From contig CAVXTC010000045.1 in the NCBI GenBank assembly GCA_963764525.1, forward strand, positions 18,832-82,831: a DNA stretch of 64,000 nt, read 5' to 3'. Of the stretch, positions 35,332-45,208 are shown piece by piece. Origin of the DNA: DATDIC01 sp963764525. GTDB lineage: Bacteria > Pseudomonadota > Alphaproteobacteria > Acetobacterales > Acetobacteraceae. A program made the translations under genes and the position numbers. Under the pieces are notes generated by a model that saw only the letters and a list, made by a program, of their open reading frames with translations, had not been told where the DNA came from and did not search any database. Position 1 is the stretch's first letter. Each line of letters opens with the position of its first letter.

Positions 35332-36753
35332 TTACGGTTTAGCGGGACTGGAGGCGACCTGTGGAATGCTGTCCGGCGTCGTGCTCTTGGGCGTGTCCTC
35401 GCCGAAATACAGGGTGATCCAGTGCGGCCCGCCCTTCCCGAACACCAGCATGGCGACCGTACGCCGCTGTGTGCGCGCCTGCTGCACCAGGTGCTGCACC
35501 TGATCGGGCGAAGTGACCGGCGTGTCCTGCACCTTCAAGATAACATCGCCTGGGCCGACGCCGCGGTCGCTCACTTCGGCATCCGGGTCCACGCCGGTGA
35601 CCAGCACGCCATTGGTTGTGGCCAACGAGTATTGTTTGCGAGATGCGTCGGTGATCGGCGAGAGTTGCAACCCGAGGCTCGGCGGGCGGGCCTGCTGCGC
35701 GCTGGCGACACTGGCCATCATGTCACCGCGCTCGATCTTCAGGTTCGGCCAGGGCTCCACCTTGATCGCGACTTCCTGCTGGTGGCCGTTGCGCCAGATG
35801 ATGACCGGCACATACTGGTTGGTCGGCATCACCAGGATGGCGCGCATCAAAGCGCGCGTATCGGACGGCTCCAGCTCGCCGAAGCGCAGGACGATGTCGC
35901 CCGATTGCAGCGCGGTGGCGGCGGGGCTGCCGGGATCGGTCCCGGTCACGATGAAGCCGTGCGGCCAGCCCAGGCCGAAGGCGCGCGCCAGGTCCGGCGT
36001 GACATCCTGCAAATGCACGCCGATCCATCCCGGCGGGCGCACATGCGGGTCCATCAACTGGCGCACCACATAGTTCGCCTCGTCCGACGGAATCGCGTAG
36101 CCGATGCCGATCGAGCCGCCATTCTCTCCGATCGAGGTCAGCGCGGTGTTGACCCCGATCACGTCGCCGTCGCGGTTGATCAGCGGTCCGCCGGAATTGC
36201 CATGATTGATGGCGGCGTCGGTCTGGATGTCATCATCGAACGGTGTTTCCATGATGTCGCGGTTCAGTGCACTGACGATGCCGGCGCTGACCGCGACACC
36301 CAGGCCGAGCGGATTGCCGACCGCCAGCACGGGATCGCCGATCCGCAATCGGTCGCTGTCGCCAAAGCTCAGGAATGGCAGCGTTTTGCCGGCATCCACC
36401 TTGAGCACCGCGAGGTCCATCAGCCCGCACGCCGCGATCAGCCGCGCCTGGGCCTCGCTGCGATCGGCGAAGGAAACGGTGATCCACACCGCGCCATCAA
36501 TGACGTGGCGGTTGGTGACGATCGTGCCGGACGGATCGATGATGAAGCCGGAGCCGAAGAAGGTTTCCCGCCGGCGCTCGCCGGAGTCCTGCGTGACGAT
36601 CTTGTCGACCGTAATGTTGACGACCGCCGGAAGAACACGCTGGGCCAGTCCGGCATCGCTCCAGCTCATCATCGGGGTCGATGCCGCGACAGGTGGGGCG
36701 AGCGGTACTGTTACAACGAGGCCGGCGAGGACGCCGAGAAGGATGCGGTTCAT
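35332..36753 (-). CDS. Periplasmic serine protease, DegP/HtrA family
   Basis: 473 residues from the ATG at 36753. Signal peptide RILLGVLAGLVVTVPLAPPVAA. Trypsin-like triad: His in VTNRHVIDG near residue 92, Asp in GLMDLAVLKVD near 124 and Ser in NHGNSGGPLIN near 200. Two PDZ domains follow, starting at WIGVHLQDVTPDLARAFG near 250 and LGLQLSPITD near 365, the second ending with DVILKVQDTPVTSPDQVQ. Degrades or refolds damaged envelope proteins. The open frame continues upstream into the glycosyltransferase gene, but only because that gene is frameshifted; the signal peptide fixes the start. Confidence 0.92.
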   Translation of the reverse strand: MNRILLGVLAGLVVTVPLAPPVAASTPMMSWSDAGLAQRVLPAVVNITVDKIVTQDSGERRRETFFGSGFIIDPSGTIVTNRHVIDGAVWITVSFADRSEAQARLIAACGLMDLAVLKVDAGKTLPFLSFGDSDRLRIGDPVLAVGNPLGLGVAVSAGIVSALNRDIMETPFDDDIQTDAAINHGNSGGPLINRDGDVIGVNTALTSIGENGGSIGIGYAIPSDEANYVVRQLMDPHVRPPGWIGVHLQDVTPDLARAFGLGWPHGFIVTGTDPGSPAATALQSGDIVLRFGELEPSDTRALMRAILVMPTNQYVPVIIWRNGHQQEVAIKVEPWPNLKIERGDMMASVASAQQARPPSLGLQLSPITDASRKQYSLATTNGVLVTGVDPDAEVSDRGVGPGDVILKVQDTPVTSPDQVQHLVQQARTQRRTVAMLVFGKGGPHWITLYFGEDTPKSTTPDSIPQVASSPAKP

Positions 36754-36800
36754 GGTCGATCCCGTGAGGGGGAGCCGGAGGCCGGCGATGATGCACCGTA

Positions 36801-38427
36801 TCAGATGGGGCGGCCGAACCGCCTGTCCAGTTCTACGCGCACCGAAGCAACCACCGCCGGCCACCCCCCGAGAGCGGGCCTGCCGGAACAGTCGCGCGCT
36901 CGGGTACCACGGGCTGTCCGCCCGGCCGGTCAGCCAGCGCCAGTCCGGACTCCGGCGCAGCATGATCCAGGTCGGCACACCCAAAGCGCCGGCCAGATGC
37001 GCGACGGCGGTGTCGATCGTAATGATCAGGTCCATCATCGAGATCAGCGCCGCGGTTTCCGCGAAATCGGTCAGCGCGGCGTCGTGCCGCGCAACGCCAG
37101 TGCGTTCGGCCAGCCACGCGCGGTCGGCATCGGCGATCGCCTTCTGTACGGCATGGAATTCGATTCCTGGGGTCGCGAGCAACGGCGCCAGGTCGGGCAA
37201 TGGCATCGAGCGCTCCGGGATGTGCTGCGAACCCCACCAGCAAATGCCGATGCGCCGCTGGGTTCGCGGTCCGAGCCGGCCGCTCCATGCGGCCAGCCGC
37301 TCGGGCGACGGGTGCAGATAAGGCACGGCGCACGGGATGGTCGCCAGGTCGGTGCCGAACACCAGTGGCAGGCTCATCAGTGCGACGGCCACATCGTGCG
37401 CCGGTTCGTGATCGGTATCCGCGATCACCGCATCGGCCCCCGGCACGGTTTGCATCAGAGTGATCAGGTCGGCCGGCGCCGCCACCGTCACAGATGCAGC
37501 ATGCCGAGCGATCAGCGGTACATAGCGGGCGAACTGGATGACATCGCCGCGCCCCTGCTCAGCCCGCAACAGCACGCGCCGGTCGTACAGCTCGGTGATC
37601 GCCGGGGGGCGGGGGAGCGGCAGCTTAGCTTCATCGTCGGTGCGGAATCCCTCCAGCTCCCAGCGCCGCTCGTATTTGGGCCATCCCTCCCGGAAGCGAC
37701 CCAGCGTCAGCAGCGCCAGCGATTCGTGCCATTCGCCGCGTGCCTCGTTGGGCTTCAGCGCGCAGCGTGCGCGGCAGACCGCCAGCGCCTCGTCATATCG
37801 CTGCAGCTCCATCAGCGTCTGGGCAAGCGCGTCATGCACTCCGGCCAGCTTGTCGGTCGTCGCGGGATCGGTCGGGCCAGCAAGGGCCGCCCGATAGCTG
37901 ATTGCCGCTGCCTCCAGCTCGCCGCGCTTGGACAGTGCAAGGCCGAGATTGTAGTGCGCCGGCGGGTGACCCGGACGCAGCACAAGGGCCCGCCGGTACC
38001 AGGCAACCGCTTCGGTGTCGCGGTCCTGCGCCCGCAGCGTCGTGCCGAGATTGTTGATCGCATCGACAAAATTCGGGTCGAGCGTCAGCGCCCGCCGAAA
38101 CCGCGCCTCGGCGTCCGCGTGATGATCCTGCGCCATCAGGACGTTGCCGATATGATACTGCAGCCGGGCGTCGTTCGGATTGACCTGTTCGGCGGCACTC
38201 AGCTCCGCCAGCGCATCGGCCAGTTCGCCCTGATCGGTGCGGATTACGCCCAGCAGATGCAGCGCGTCGAAATGCCGCTTGTCGTCCACAAGAATGGCGC
38301 GGCAGGCTCGCGCTGCGTCATCCAGTCGGCCGGCGTGGTAATCGGCCCCGGCATCCGCGATGGACGGAGCCGGTAACGGCCGCCCAGCGCCATCGACGCT
38401 GAACTGGTGGCTCAGCCGGTACAGCAT
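36801..38427 (-). CDS. TPR-repeat glycosyltransferase-like protein, frameshifted near its end
   Basis: About 541 residues. Four to five TPR units fill residues 25-200 (DAARACRAILVDDKRHFDALHLLG, AEARFRRALTLDPNFVDAINNLG, AVAWYRRALVLRPGHPPAHYNLG). The C-terminal domain is GT9/heptosyltransferase-like: LLRAEQGRGDVIQFARYVP, RRIGICWWGSQHIPERSMPL and TIDTAVAHLAGALGVPTWIML, ending DSPWYPSARLFRQARS. Removing one G from the GGGGGG run near 36873 gives the end VASVRVELDRRFGRPI and a TGA at 36801. May act like a protein O-glycosyltransferase or surface-sugar transferase; related to 641-1570. Confidence 0.85.
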
Positions 38428-38437
38428 GGGTTGGCCT

Positions 38438-40220
38438 TCAGGCGCGTTTGCTGCCTGGCTTGCCACGTGGGGGCGGGTGCCTGGGGGCCTCGGCGCGTTG
38501 CGGCCGAGCGGCCGGCTTGGCCACCTTGCCGGCGCGCAGCTCGGCGATGGTGGCACGCGTGGTGATCTGCTCCGGGTTCATGCGCAGCTCGATCACCGCC
38601 GGACGGCCGCTTTCGACCGCCCGTCGGAAGGCCGGTGCGAATTCGGCGGTTTCGTTGACCACCTCGCCATGGCCGCCGAACGCCTCGATGAATTTCGCGA
38701 AATCGGGGTTGGTCAGCCCGGTGCCGGAGACGCGGCCGGGATAGGCGCGTTCCTGGTGCATGCGGATCGTTCCGTACATCTGGTTGTTGAACACCAGCAC
38801 GATCGGGGCCACGCCGTGGTGGAACGCGGTGGCGATTTCCTGCCCGGTCATCAGGAAGCCGCCATCGCCGACCAGGCTGACGACCATCCGGTCGGGAAAC
38901 GCGATCTTAGCGCCGACCGCGGCGGGCACGCTGTAGCCCATGGCGCCGTTGGTCGGACCGATGTAGCGCTGGTGCTCGCGGAAATCGATGAACCGCGTCG
39001 CCCAGCCGGCGAAATTCCCGGCGTCGGTGGTGACGATCGCATCACGGGTGAGCAGTCCTTCCAGCGCACGCATCGCCGAGCCCAGATTGAGCGCACCTGG
39101 GTAGGCCGGCACCTCGCGCCCGGCCTGCCGGATGGCCCGCAGTTCGGCGGTCCAGTCGTCCCAAATGACGTGCACCGGCTCCATCGCCGCGGCCGCCATG
39201 GCGAAGGCATTGAGGTCGGCGACGATGCCCAAGGCCGGGCGGAATACACGGCCGATTTCGGCGCCGTCAGGATGCACCTGGACGATCGGAGCAGTGTCGC
39301 CCGGCGCGAGCAGCGAATAGCCCTGCGTGACGGCGTCGCCGAGGCGCGAGCCGATCGCCACGATCAGGTCGGCTTCCTTCACCTTGGCCAGCAGACGCCG
39401 GATCGGCGCCCACGCCAAGATCGCCGGCGAAATTATCCAGGCTGCCGTCGTAAAGCGCCTGGCGGCGGAAGCCGACGGTCACCGGAACCAGGTTGCCGTG
39501 CAGGAAGTCGCGGATCGCGCGCCGTCCAGCCGCTGACCAGCACGACCCGCCGAGCACCGCCAGCGGCTTGCGCGCGCGACCGAGCATGGTGCGGAACTGC
39601 GTCATGCCCGCCGGATCAGGGCTTGCCGGCATCACCGCCGTGCGCGGCACATCGGTCGCTTCGACGATATCGCGCTGCATTTCCTCGGACAACGCGATGA
39701 CGACCGGACCGGGCCGGCCGGAGGTGGCGACATCAACCGCGTGCGCGACGATCTCGGGGATGCGGGCGGCCTGGTCGATTTGCGTGGCCCATTTGGCGAT
39801 TGGGCTGAACATGCGGCGGTAGTCGATCTCCTGGAATGCGTCGCGTCCGGAATCCGCCAGCGGGATCTGGCCCACGAACAGCAGCAGCGGCGTGCTGTCC
39901 TGCATGGCGATGTGCACGCCGATGGCGCCGTGGCAGGCACCGGGGCCGCGAGTGACGAACGCCGCGGCGGGCCGGCCATGCAGCTTCCCGTAAGCCTCCG
40001 CCATATTCACCGCTCCGGCCTCGAACCGGCAGGTGACCAGTTTCACCTTCTGGCGGACATCGTACAGTCCGTCGAGCACGTCCAGATAGCTCTCGCCGGG
40101 GACGGCGAACGCGTGGTCGATACCCTGCGCCACCAGCGCGTCGGCCAGCAGGCGTCCGCCGGTGCGTGGTGCACTGTGGCCCTTGCGTGCCAGCGCCTGA
40201 TCGAACGGTGGCAGGTCCAT
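38438..40220 (-). CDS. Thiamine-pyrophosphate enzyme, acetolactate-synthase-like, frameshifted
   Basis: About 593 residues. N-terminal PYR domain: FAVPGESYLDVLDGLYD with the catalytic Glu near residue 43 and FVTRGPGACHGAIGVHIAMQ near 88. TPP-binding domain: VVSLVGDGGFLMTGQEIATA near 435 with NNQMYGTIRMHQE. Deletion of one G near 39405 gives GADPRLLAKVKEADLIVAIGSRLGD, joining the halves. It may be a second acetolactate synthase, but without a regulatory subunit nearby it could equally be another alpha-keto acid decarboxylase or ligase. Divergent from the AsnC-domain gene; 10 bases upstream of the TPR gene. Confidence 0.85.
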
Positions 40221-40287
40221 GCGGTCCCCCTTGGGCGTGTCGGCGATGGCGGCCTATGCTGAAATGCGCCGCGGCAGGAGAGGGTTC

Positions 40288-40542
40288 ATGCGAGCGATCT
40301 TCGTCATGATCAAGTGTGAAATGGGTCAGGCTTACAAGGTGGCGCAGGAGGCCGCCGACGCGATCGGCGAAATGTCGGAGATGTTTTCGACATCGGGGCA
40401 GTACGATCTGCTCGGGAAGTTCTATCTCGATGCCGAGCAGGACATCGGATTGTTCGTCACCGAGCGGTTGCAGACCCTGCCGGGGGTGAAGGACACGTAC
40501 ACGCTGATCACGTTCAACGCGTTCACCGGGGGGCGTGGGTAG
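40288..40542 (+). CDS. Stand-alone Lrp/AsnC ligand-binding (RAM) domain protein
   Basis: 84 residues: AIFVMIKCEMGQAYKVAQEA start, SGQYDLLGKFYLDAEQDIGLFV in the middle and VKDTYTLITFNAF at the end. This is the effector-binding half of Lrp/AsnC regulators without the DNA-binding helix-turn-helix. Such proteins bind amino acids and may modulate partner regulators. Start at 40288 with GGAG upstream. Divergent from the acetolactate-synthase-like gene, which suits amino-acid control (inference). Confidence 0.88.
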   Translation: MRAIFVMIKCEMGQAYKVAQEAADAIGEMSEMFSTSGQYDLLGKFYLDAEQDIGLFVTERLQTLPGVKDTYTLITFNAFTGGRG

Positions 40543-40974
40543 CGACGGTGCTCACGCAGCGTCCGGTGCAGCGGCTCAGCCGCCGAGGCCCGGTAACTGG
40601 ATACAGCGACGCGTTCCAGGAATAGCGCCCCGATTGCGGCGAGGCAACGATTCTATTGCGTTTCATCTCACAATTGATAAATTCGAACAGACCGATGTGC
40701 CAGGGGCGCTCTCGTGTCCTCGCCGGCGGGCGCAACAGGACAAGAAGGCTTTCGTCCCGATCGTGTCCGCTGCCGACTCCCGGCGGTGTCATTTCTACCT
40801 TGCGCCGACAACAACAGATCGACCACACCCTTTCTTCGAAGCGCCTGATCGCCGGCGGCCATGGCATTGCACCCGGTCGGCTGGCCGCTATGCGTGCAGC
40901 GGCAGGATCACAGGCACCCATTTTTCGTAGCCGATCCGATGCGTCCTGAGTTGCAACAACAGCCCCCGTCCGGT
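40543..40974. other. 432-base gap without a recognisable gene
   Basis: Contains a slightly AT-richer stretch near 40650-40690 and only short low-quality reading frames on both strands. I see no conserved protein, repeat or terminator. Confidence 0.6.
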
Positions 40975-43298
40975 TCAACCAGCCTGATTGATCGCCGCCC
41001 ACACGCGATGCGGCGTCGCCGGCATGTCGAAATGCCGGATGCCGAGCTGCGCCAGCGCGTCGTTCACCGCGTTCATCGCCGCGGCCAGCGCGCCCACCGT
41101 GCCCGCCTCGCCCACGCCCTTCGCCCCGACCGGGTTCACCTGCGTCGGCACCTCCCGCGTGGCGATGCGGAAATTCGGCACGTCGGACGCGCGCGGCATC
41201 TGGTAGTCCATGAACGAGGCGGTCAGCAGTTGCCCGGACTCCGGATCATGGACGATCTGCTCGCCGAGCGCCTGGCCGATCCCCTGCACCACCCCGCCGT
41301 GGATCTGCCCTTCCACAAGCAAAGGATTGATGATGCGCCCGAGGTCCTCGATTGCGGTGTAGCGCACGATGTCCGTCACGCCGGTTTCCGGATCGATCTC
41401 CACCTCGCAGATATGCGTGCCGTTCGGAAAGGTGACGGCGGTGGCCTGAAACGCGCCGAGTTCGTCGATGCCCGGGGTTTCGCCCGGCGGCAGGCGGGCG
41501 GGGTCGTGCGCGGCACGCGCCACCTCGGTCAGATCGACCACGCGGTCCGTGCCGGTGATGCGGAAGCGCCCAGCCTCGAACGTTACATCCGCAACCGCCG
41601 CTTCCAGCAACTCGGCGGCGATGCGGCGCGCTTTCTCGATCACCTGATCGGCGGCGATCGAAATCGCCGAGGCGCCGATCGGCATGGCGCCCGACCCACC
41701 GCTGCCGCGGCCGAACGGCAGCGTGTCGGTGTCGCCTTGCCGATACTCGATCTGCTCCACGGGAATGCCGAGCCGTTCCGACACAAGCTGCGAGAACGAG
41801 GTCTCCAGCCCCTGGCCCACCGACATCGTGCCGGTGCGCAGCACCACGCGCCCGTCGGCGCCGATCGCGATGCTGGCATTGTCGCGTCCCGGGCGCAGGA
41901 ACGGCCCCCCGGCGACTTCGATGCAGTTGCAGATGCCAAGACCGCGCAGCTTGCCGTCCCGGCGGGAGGTTTCGCGGCGGGCGGGAAAACCGGCCGTGTC
42001 AGCAAGCTCGGCCGCCGCGCGCATGCCGCCTTCGAACTCGCCGCAGTCGTAGGTGAAGGTCAGCGCTGTCTTGTATGGCATCGCCTCGGGCGGGATCAGG
42101 TTGACCCGGCGCAGTTCGAACGGGTCGATGCCCAGCTCGCGCGCCGCGACATCCATGGTGCGCTCGATCGTGTAGGTTGCTTCCGGCCGCCCGGCGCCGC
42201 GATAGGCGGCGGTCGGCACGGTGTTGGTCAGCACGCCGCAGACCTCGGCGGACATGTGCGGGATGCGATAGACGCCGGCGGTGCCGCCGATATTGCCCGA
42301 CGCCCCAGCCGGAGCGGCCCGACACATAGGCGCCGAGGTTGACGTTCCAGCGCAGCCGGAACGCGGTTATCCGGTGCGTCGCTGTCGAAGCCGAGCTCCG
42401 CATGGCCCTCGATTTCACGCGCCTGCTCGTCGGTCAGGAAGCCTTCCGTCCGGTCCGACGACCACAGCACCGGACGACCGAACTTGCGCGCGGCCCAGGC
42501 GACCAGCACGACTTCCTGGTGCAGGCCCGATTTCATGCCAAATGATCCGCCGACGTCCCCGATCGTCACATGCACGCCGTCGGGGTCCTGACCGGTCGCC
42601 TGCGCCACGCCGCCACGCAGCGAGAACGGGTTCTGATGGCTGGCAGTGACCGTCAGCCGTCCGTCCGGCGCGATACTGGCAAGCGCGTTGCGCGGCTCCA
42701 GACTGTTGGCGGTGACGCGGGATATCGTGAAATCAAGCTTCGTCACATGGGCGGAGGTACGCAGCGCCGCCTCGGTCGGGTCGGCCTGGCCGCCGCGCCA
42801 GAGATACGCGACATTGCCGGGCGCGATGTCCCAGAGCTGCGGCGCGCCGGATGCCAGCGCGGTGGAGGGGGTGATGGTTGCCGGCCGCTCGGCGTAATCG
42901 ACCAGCACGGTTTCGGCGGCTTCCTGCGCGTCGGCGTAGGTTTCCGCGATGACCGCTGCCACCGGCTCGCCCACGAAGCGCACGCGCCCCCGGGCCAGGA
43001 TCGCACGATCCGTCTTCGGCGCCGCCGAGCCGTCCGGACGGGGAAAGCCGATGCCGCCCGGGATCGGGGCGATGCCGTCGGTCGTCAAGTCCTCGCCGGT
43101 GATCGCCGCGACAACGCCGGGCGTGGCGCGCGCGGCCGACAGGTCGATCGAGCGGATATCGGCGTGGGCGTGCGGGGACCGGACCAGCACGGCGTGCAAC
43201 AGGCCGGGCGGGTGGGCGTCCGCGGTGTAGGTCCCGCGACCGGTCAGCAGTCGCAAATCCTCGCGTCGCCGCAGCGACTTCGGTTCGTACAGTGCCAT
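40975..43298 (-). CDS. Molybdenum hydroxylase large subunit (CoxL/xanthine dehydrogenase family), frameshifted
   Basis: About 773 residues, the normal length. Starts LYEPKSLRRREDLRLLTGRGTYTAD; FVGEPVAAVIAETYADAQ near residue 98; DVGGSFGMKSGLHQEV near 245; after two shifts around 42320-42375 it continues TAAYRGAGRPEATYTIERTM near 372, GQGLETSFSQLVSE near 475 and GAKGVGEAGTVGALAAAMNAV near the end, which carries the catalytic Glu. The Cys-containing CoxL active loop is not seen, so CO is unlikely to be the substrate. The medium (FAD) and small (2Fe-2S) subunits are not adjacent. Confidence 0.87.
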
Positions 43299-43437
43299 GG
43301 CGCAGGCCCCACGCGTTGCCGGGCGGCAGGGAAGCCGAGGAAGACCGGGCCGGCAACCCCGAGGCCCCGTCCGGTCATTCCCGAAGGCGGCAACCCACGG
43401 CCTCGCCCGGTAGATCGGAGCGGACGGAATAACTTCC

Positions 43438-45069
43438 CTAAACACCCTGCTTCAGCAGGTAATCCTGATACTTCGCCCGCAGCGCCAGCTTGTTCAGCTT
43501 GCCGGTTGCGGTGTGCGGCAGTTCATCGACAACTACCACCGCATCCGGCAGCCACCATTTGGCGACGCTGCCGTCGTACAGCGCCAGGATGCTGTCCGTG
43601 TCGATCGGACGTCCGGCTTTCGGCACCACAATCAGCAGCGGGCGCTCCATCCATTTCTCGTGCCTGGCCGCTATGATTGCGGCTTCGGCGACCTCGGGGT
43701 GGGAGACGGCGATGTTCTCCAGCGTGATCGAGCTGATCCACTCGCCGCCCGATTTGATGACATCCTTTGACCGATCGACCAGCTCGATGAACCCGTTCGG
43801 ATCGATCGAGGCAACGTCACCGGTGGCGAACCAGCCGTCGGCATCGGCGGCGCCTTCGGCTCCGCGATGCAGGTATTCGCGACAGATCCACGAACCACGC
43901 ACCAGCAGGTCGCCGAACGCACGGCCGTCCCAGGGCAGTTCGTTGCGCTCGGCATCGACGATGCGGATTTCCGTGCCGAACACGGGGCGGCCCTGCTTCA
44001 GCCGCAAGGCGATGTGGTCGGCCGCGGCGGTTTGCGGCAGCGGCGCATAGCAGCTTACCAGCGGGCTGGTTTCCGTCATGCCCCAGGCTTGCTGCACTTC
44101 CACGCCGTAGTCCGCGAAACCTTCGATCAACAGGCGCGGGACGGCCGAGCCGCCGCTGAAGATGCGTTTCAGGCGAGGCAGTTGCTGCCCGCTTTCGCGC
44201 AGATGAGCCAGCACGCCGAGCCAGACCGTCGGCACCGCGCCTGTTATGGTGACGCGCTCTTCGTTCAACAGGCGCACGAGGCTCGGCCCGTCCAGGTGAC
44301 GGCCGGGCAGGATCAGCGCGGCGCCGGCCATCGGCACGGTGTACGGCACCGACCAGGCGGCGGCGTGGAACATTGGCGCGCCCGGCATCATGCGGTCGAT
44401 GGCGCGTAGCCCGAACGCGTCCGCCATGTTGGCGGCGTAGGCGTGCAGCACGGTCGAGCGATGGCTGTAGAGCACCCCTTTGGGCTGCCCGGTGGTGCCG
44501 GAGGTGTAACACAGCGCGCTGGCGGTGTTCTCGTCGAACTGCGGCCAAGTGTAATCTTCGTCGGCGTCCGCCATCAGGGTTTCGTAGCAATGCAGGGTGA
44601 TGTTATTCGGCAGGTTCAGTGACGGCATTTCCTCTTGGGTGGTCATCATCACCACGGCGCGCACGCAGCCGCTTATGTCCGGCGCGATGCTTTCCACCAG
44701 CGCGGCAAAGCTGGCGTCGGCGAACATCACGGAATTGCCGGCGTGGGTGATGATGTAGGTAATGTCCTGCTGCGCCAGCCGTGGGTTCACGGTGTGTATG
44801 ACAGTGCCGGAGCCGGCAGTGGCGTAGAAAAGCTCCAGATGCCTGTAGGTGTTCCAGGCGAGCGTTCCGATGCGGTTGCCGGGCGCTGTGCCGAGCTTTT
44901 CCAGCGCGCGGGCGAGGCGGCGGGAGCGGCGCTCAATGTCGGCATAGGTGGTGCGGTGGCGGATGGTGTCGTCCATCTGAGAAACGACTTCGCCCGCGGC
45001 ATGGTGGCGCGCGGCATGGCGGATGATGGACGAGACCAGCAGCGGCTGCGTTTGCATCAGGCCGAGCAT
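43438..45069 (-). CDS. Acyl-CoA synthetase (AMP-forming), medium/long-chain or DmdB-like
   Basis: 543 residues, intact. ANL superfamily marks: phosphate loop YTSGTTGQPKG near residue 188, AWGMTETSPL near 333, GWFATGDVASID near 420, and SKDVIKSGGEWISSITLEN near 441; the C-terminal catalytic Lys lies in HTATGKLNKLALR near 522. Activates a carboxylic acid through an acyl-AMP intermediate. The close relatives include fatty-acyl-CoA synthases and methylmercaptopropionate-CoA ligase; the substrate cannot be fixed. It lies upstream of, and in line with, the molybdenum hydroxylase gene, with a gap of 139 bases. Confidence 0.9.
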   Translation of the reverse strand: MLGLMQTQPLLVSSIIRHAARHHAAGEVVSQMDDTIRHRTTYADIERRSRRLARALEKLGTAPGNRIGTLAWNTYRHLELFYATAGSGTVIHTVNPRLAQQDITYIITHAGNSVMFADASFAALVESIAPDISGCVRAVVMMTTQEEMPSLNLPNNITLHCYETLMADADEDYTWPQFDENTASALCYTSGTTGQPKGVLYSHRSTVLHAYAANMADAFGLRAIDRMMPGAPMFHAAAWSVPYTVPMAGAALILPGRHLDGPSLVRLLNEERVTITGAVPTVWLGVLAHLRESGQQLPRLKRIFSGGSAVPRLLIEGFADYGVEVQQAWGMTETSPLVSCYAPLPQTAAADHIALRLKQGRPVFGTEIRIVDAERNELPWDGRAFGDLLVRGSWICREYLHRGAEGAADADGWFATGDVASIDPNGFIELVDRSKDVIKSGGEWISSITLENIAVSHPEVAEAAIIAARHEKWMERPLLIVVPKAGRPIDTDSILALYDGSVAKWWLPDAVVVVDELPHTATGKLNKLALRAKYQDYLLKQGV

Positions 45070-45208
45070 CGGTTTCTCCCGGAGGGCGTGCCCTCACCTT
45101 CCCAGCGCCCCGTCCCGGGTTCCTCCCTCTCGCGCGAGCGGGCGACGAGAAGTCGATTCCCCGCTCTGCGGAAGGGTGACGTATCGCACGTCACAACATA
45201 CAATCAAC

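Noticed and set aside
35329..38376. Long plus-strand open frame (about 1015 codons) opposite the protease and TPR genes
   Set aside because: Composition of an antisense shadow; both minus-strand proteins have full family motifs.
35332..38556. Apparent 1074-residue TPR-glycosyltransferase/serine-protease fusion
   Set aside because: A clear signal peptide begins inside the frame at 36753, and dropping one G near 36873 gives the glycosyltransferase its own stop at 36801. Two genes.
40523..41002. Minus-strand open frame in the 40.5-41.0 kb gap
   Set aside because: Overlaps the ends of two real genes, has no recognisable motif and no ribosome-binding site.
45129..45138. Perfect 10-base palindrome CTCGCGCGAG between the acyl-CoA synthetase and IorB-like genes
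   Set aside because: Too short and too expected at this GC content to call an operator or terminator.
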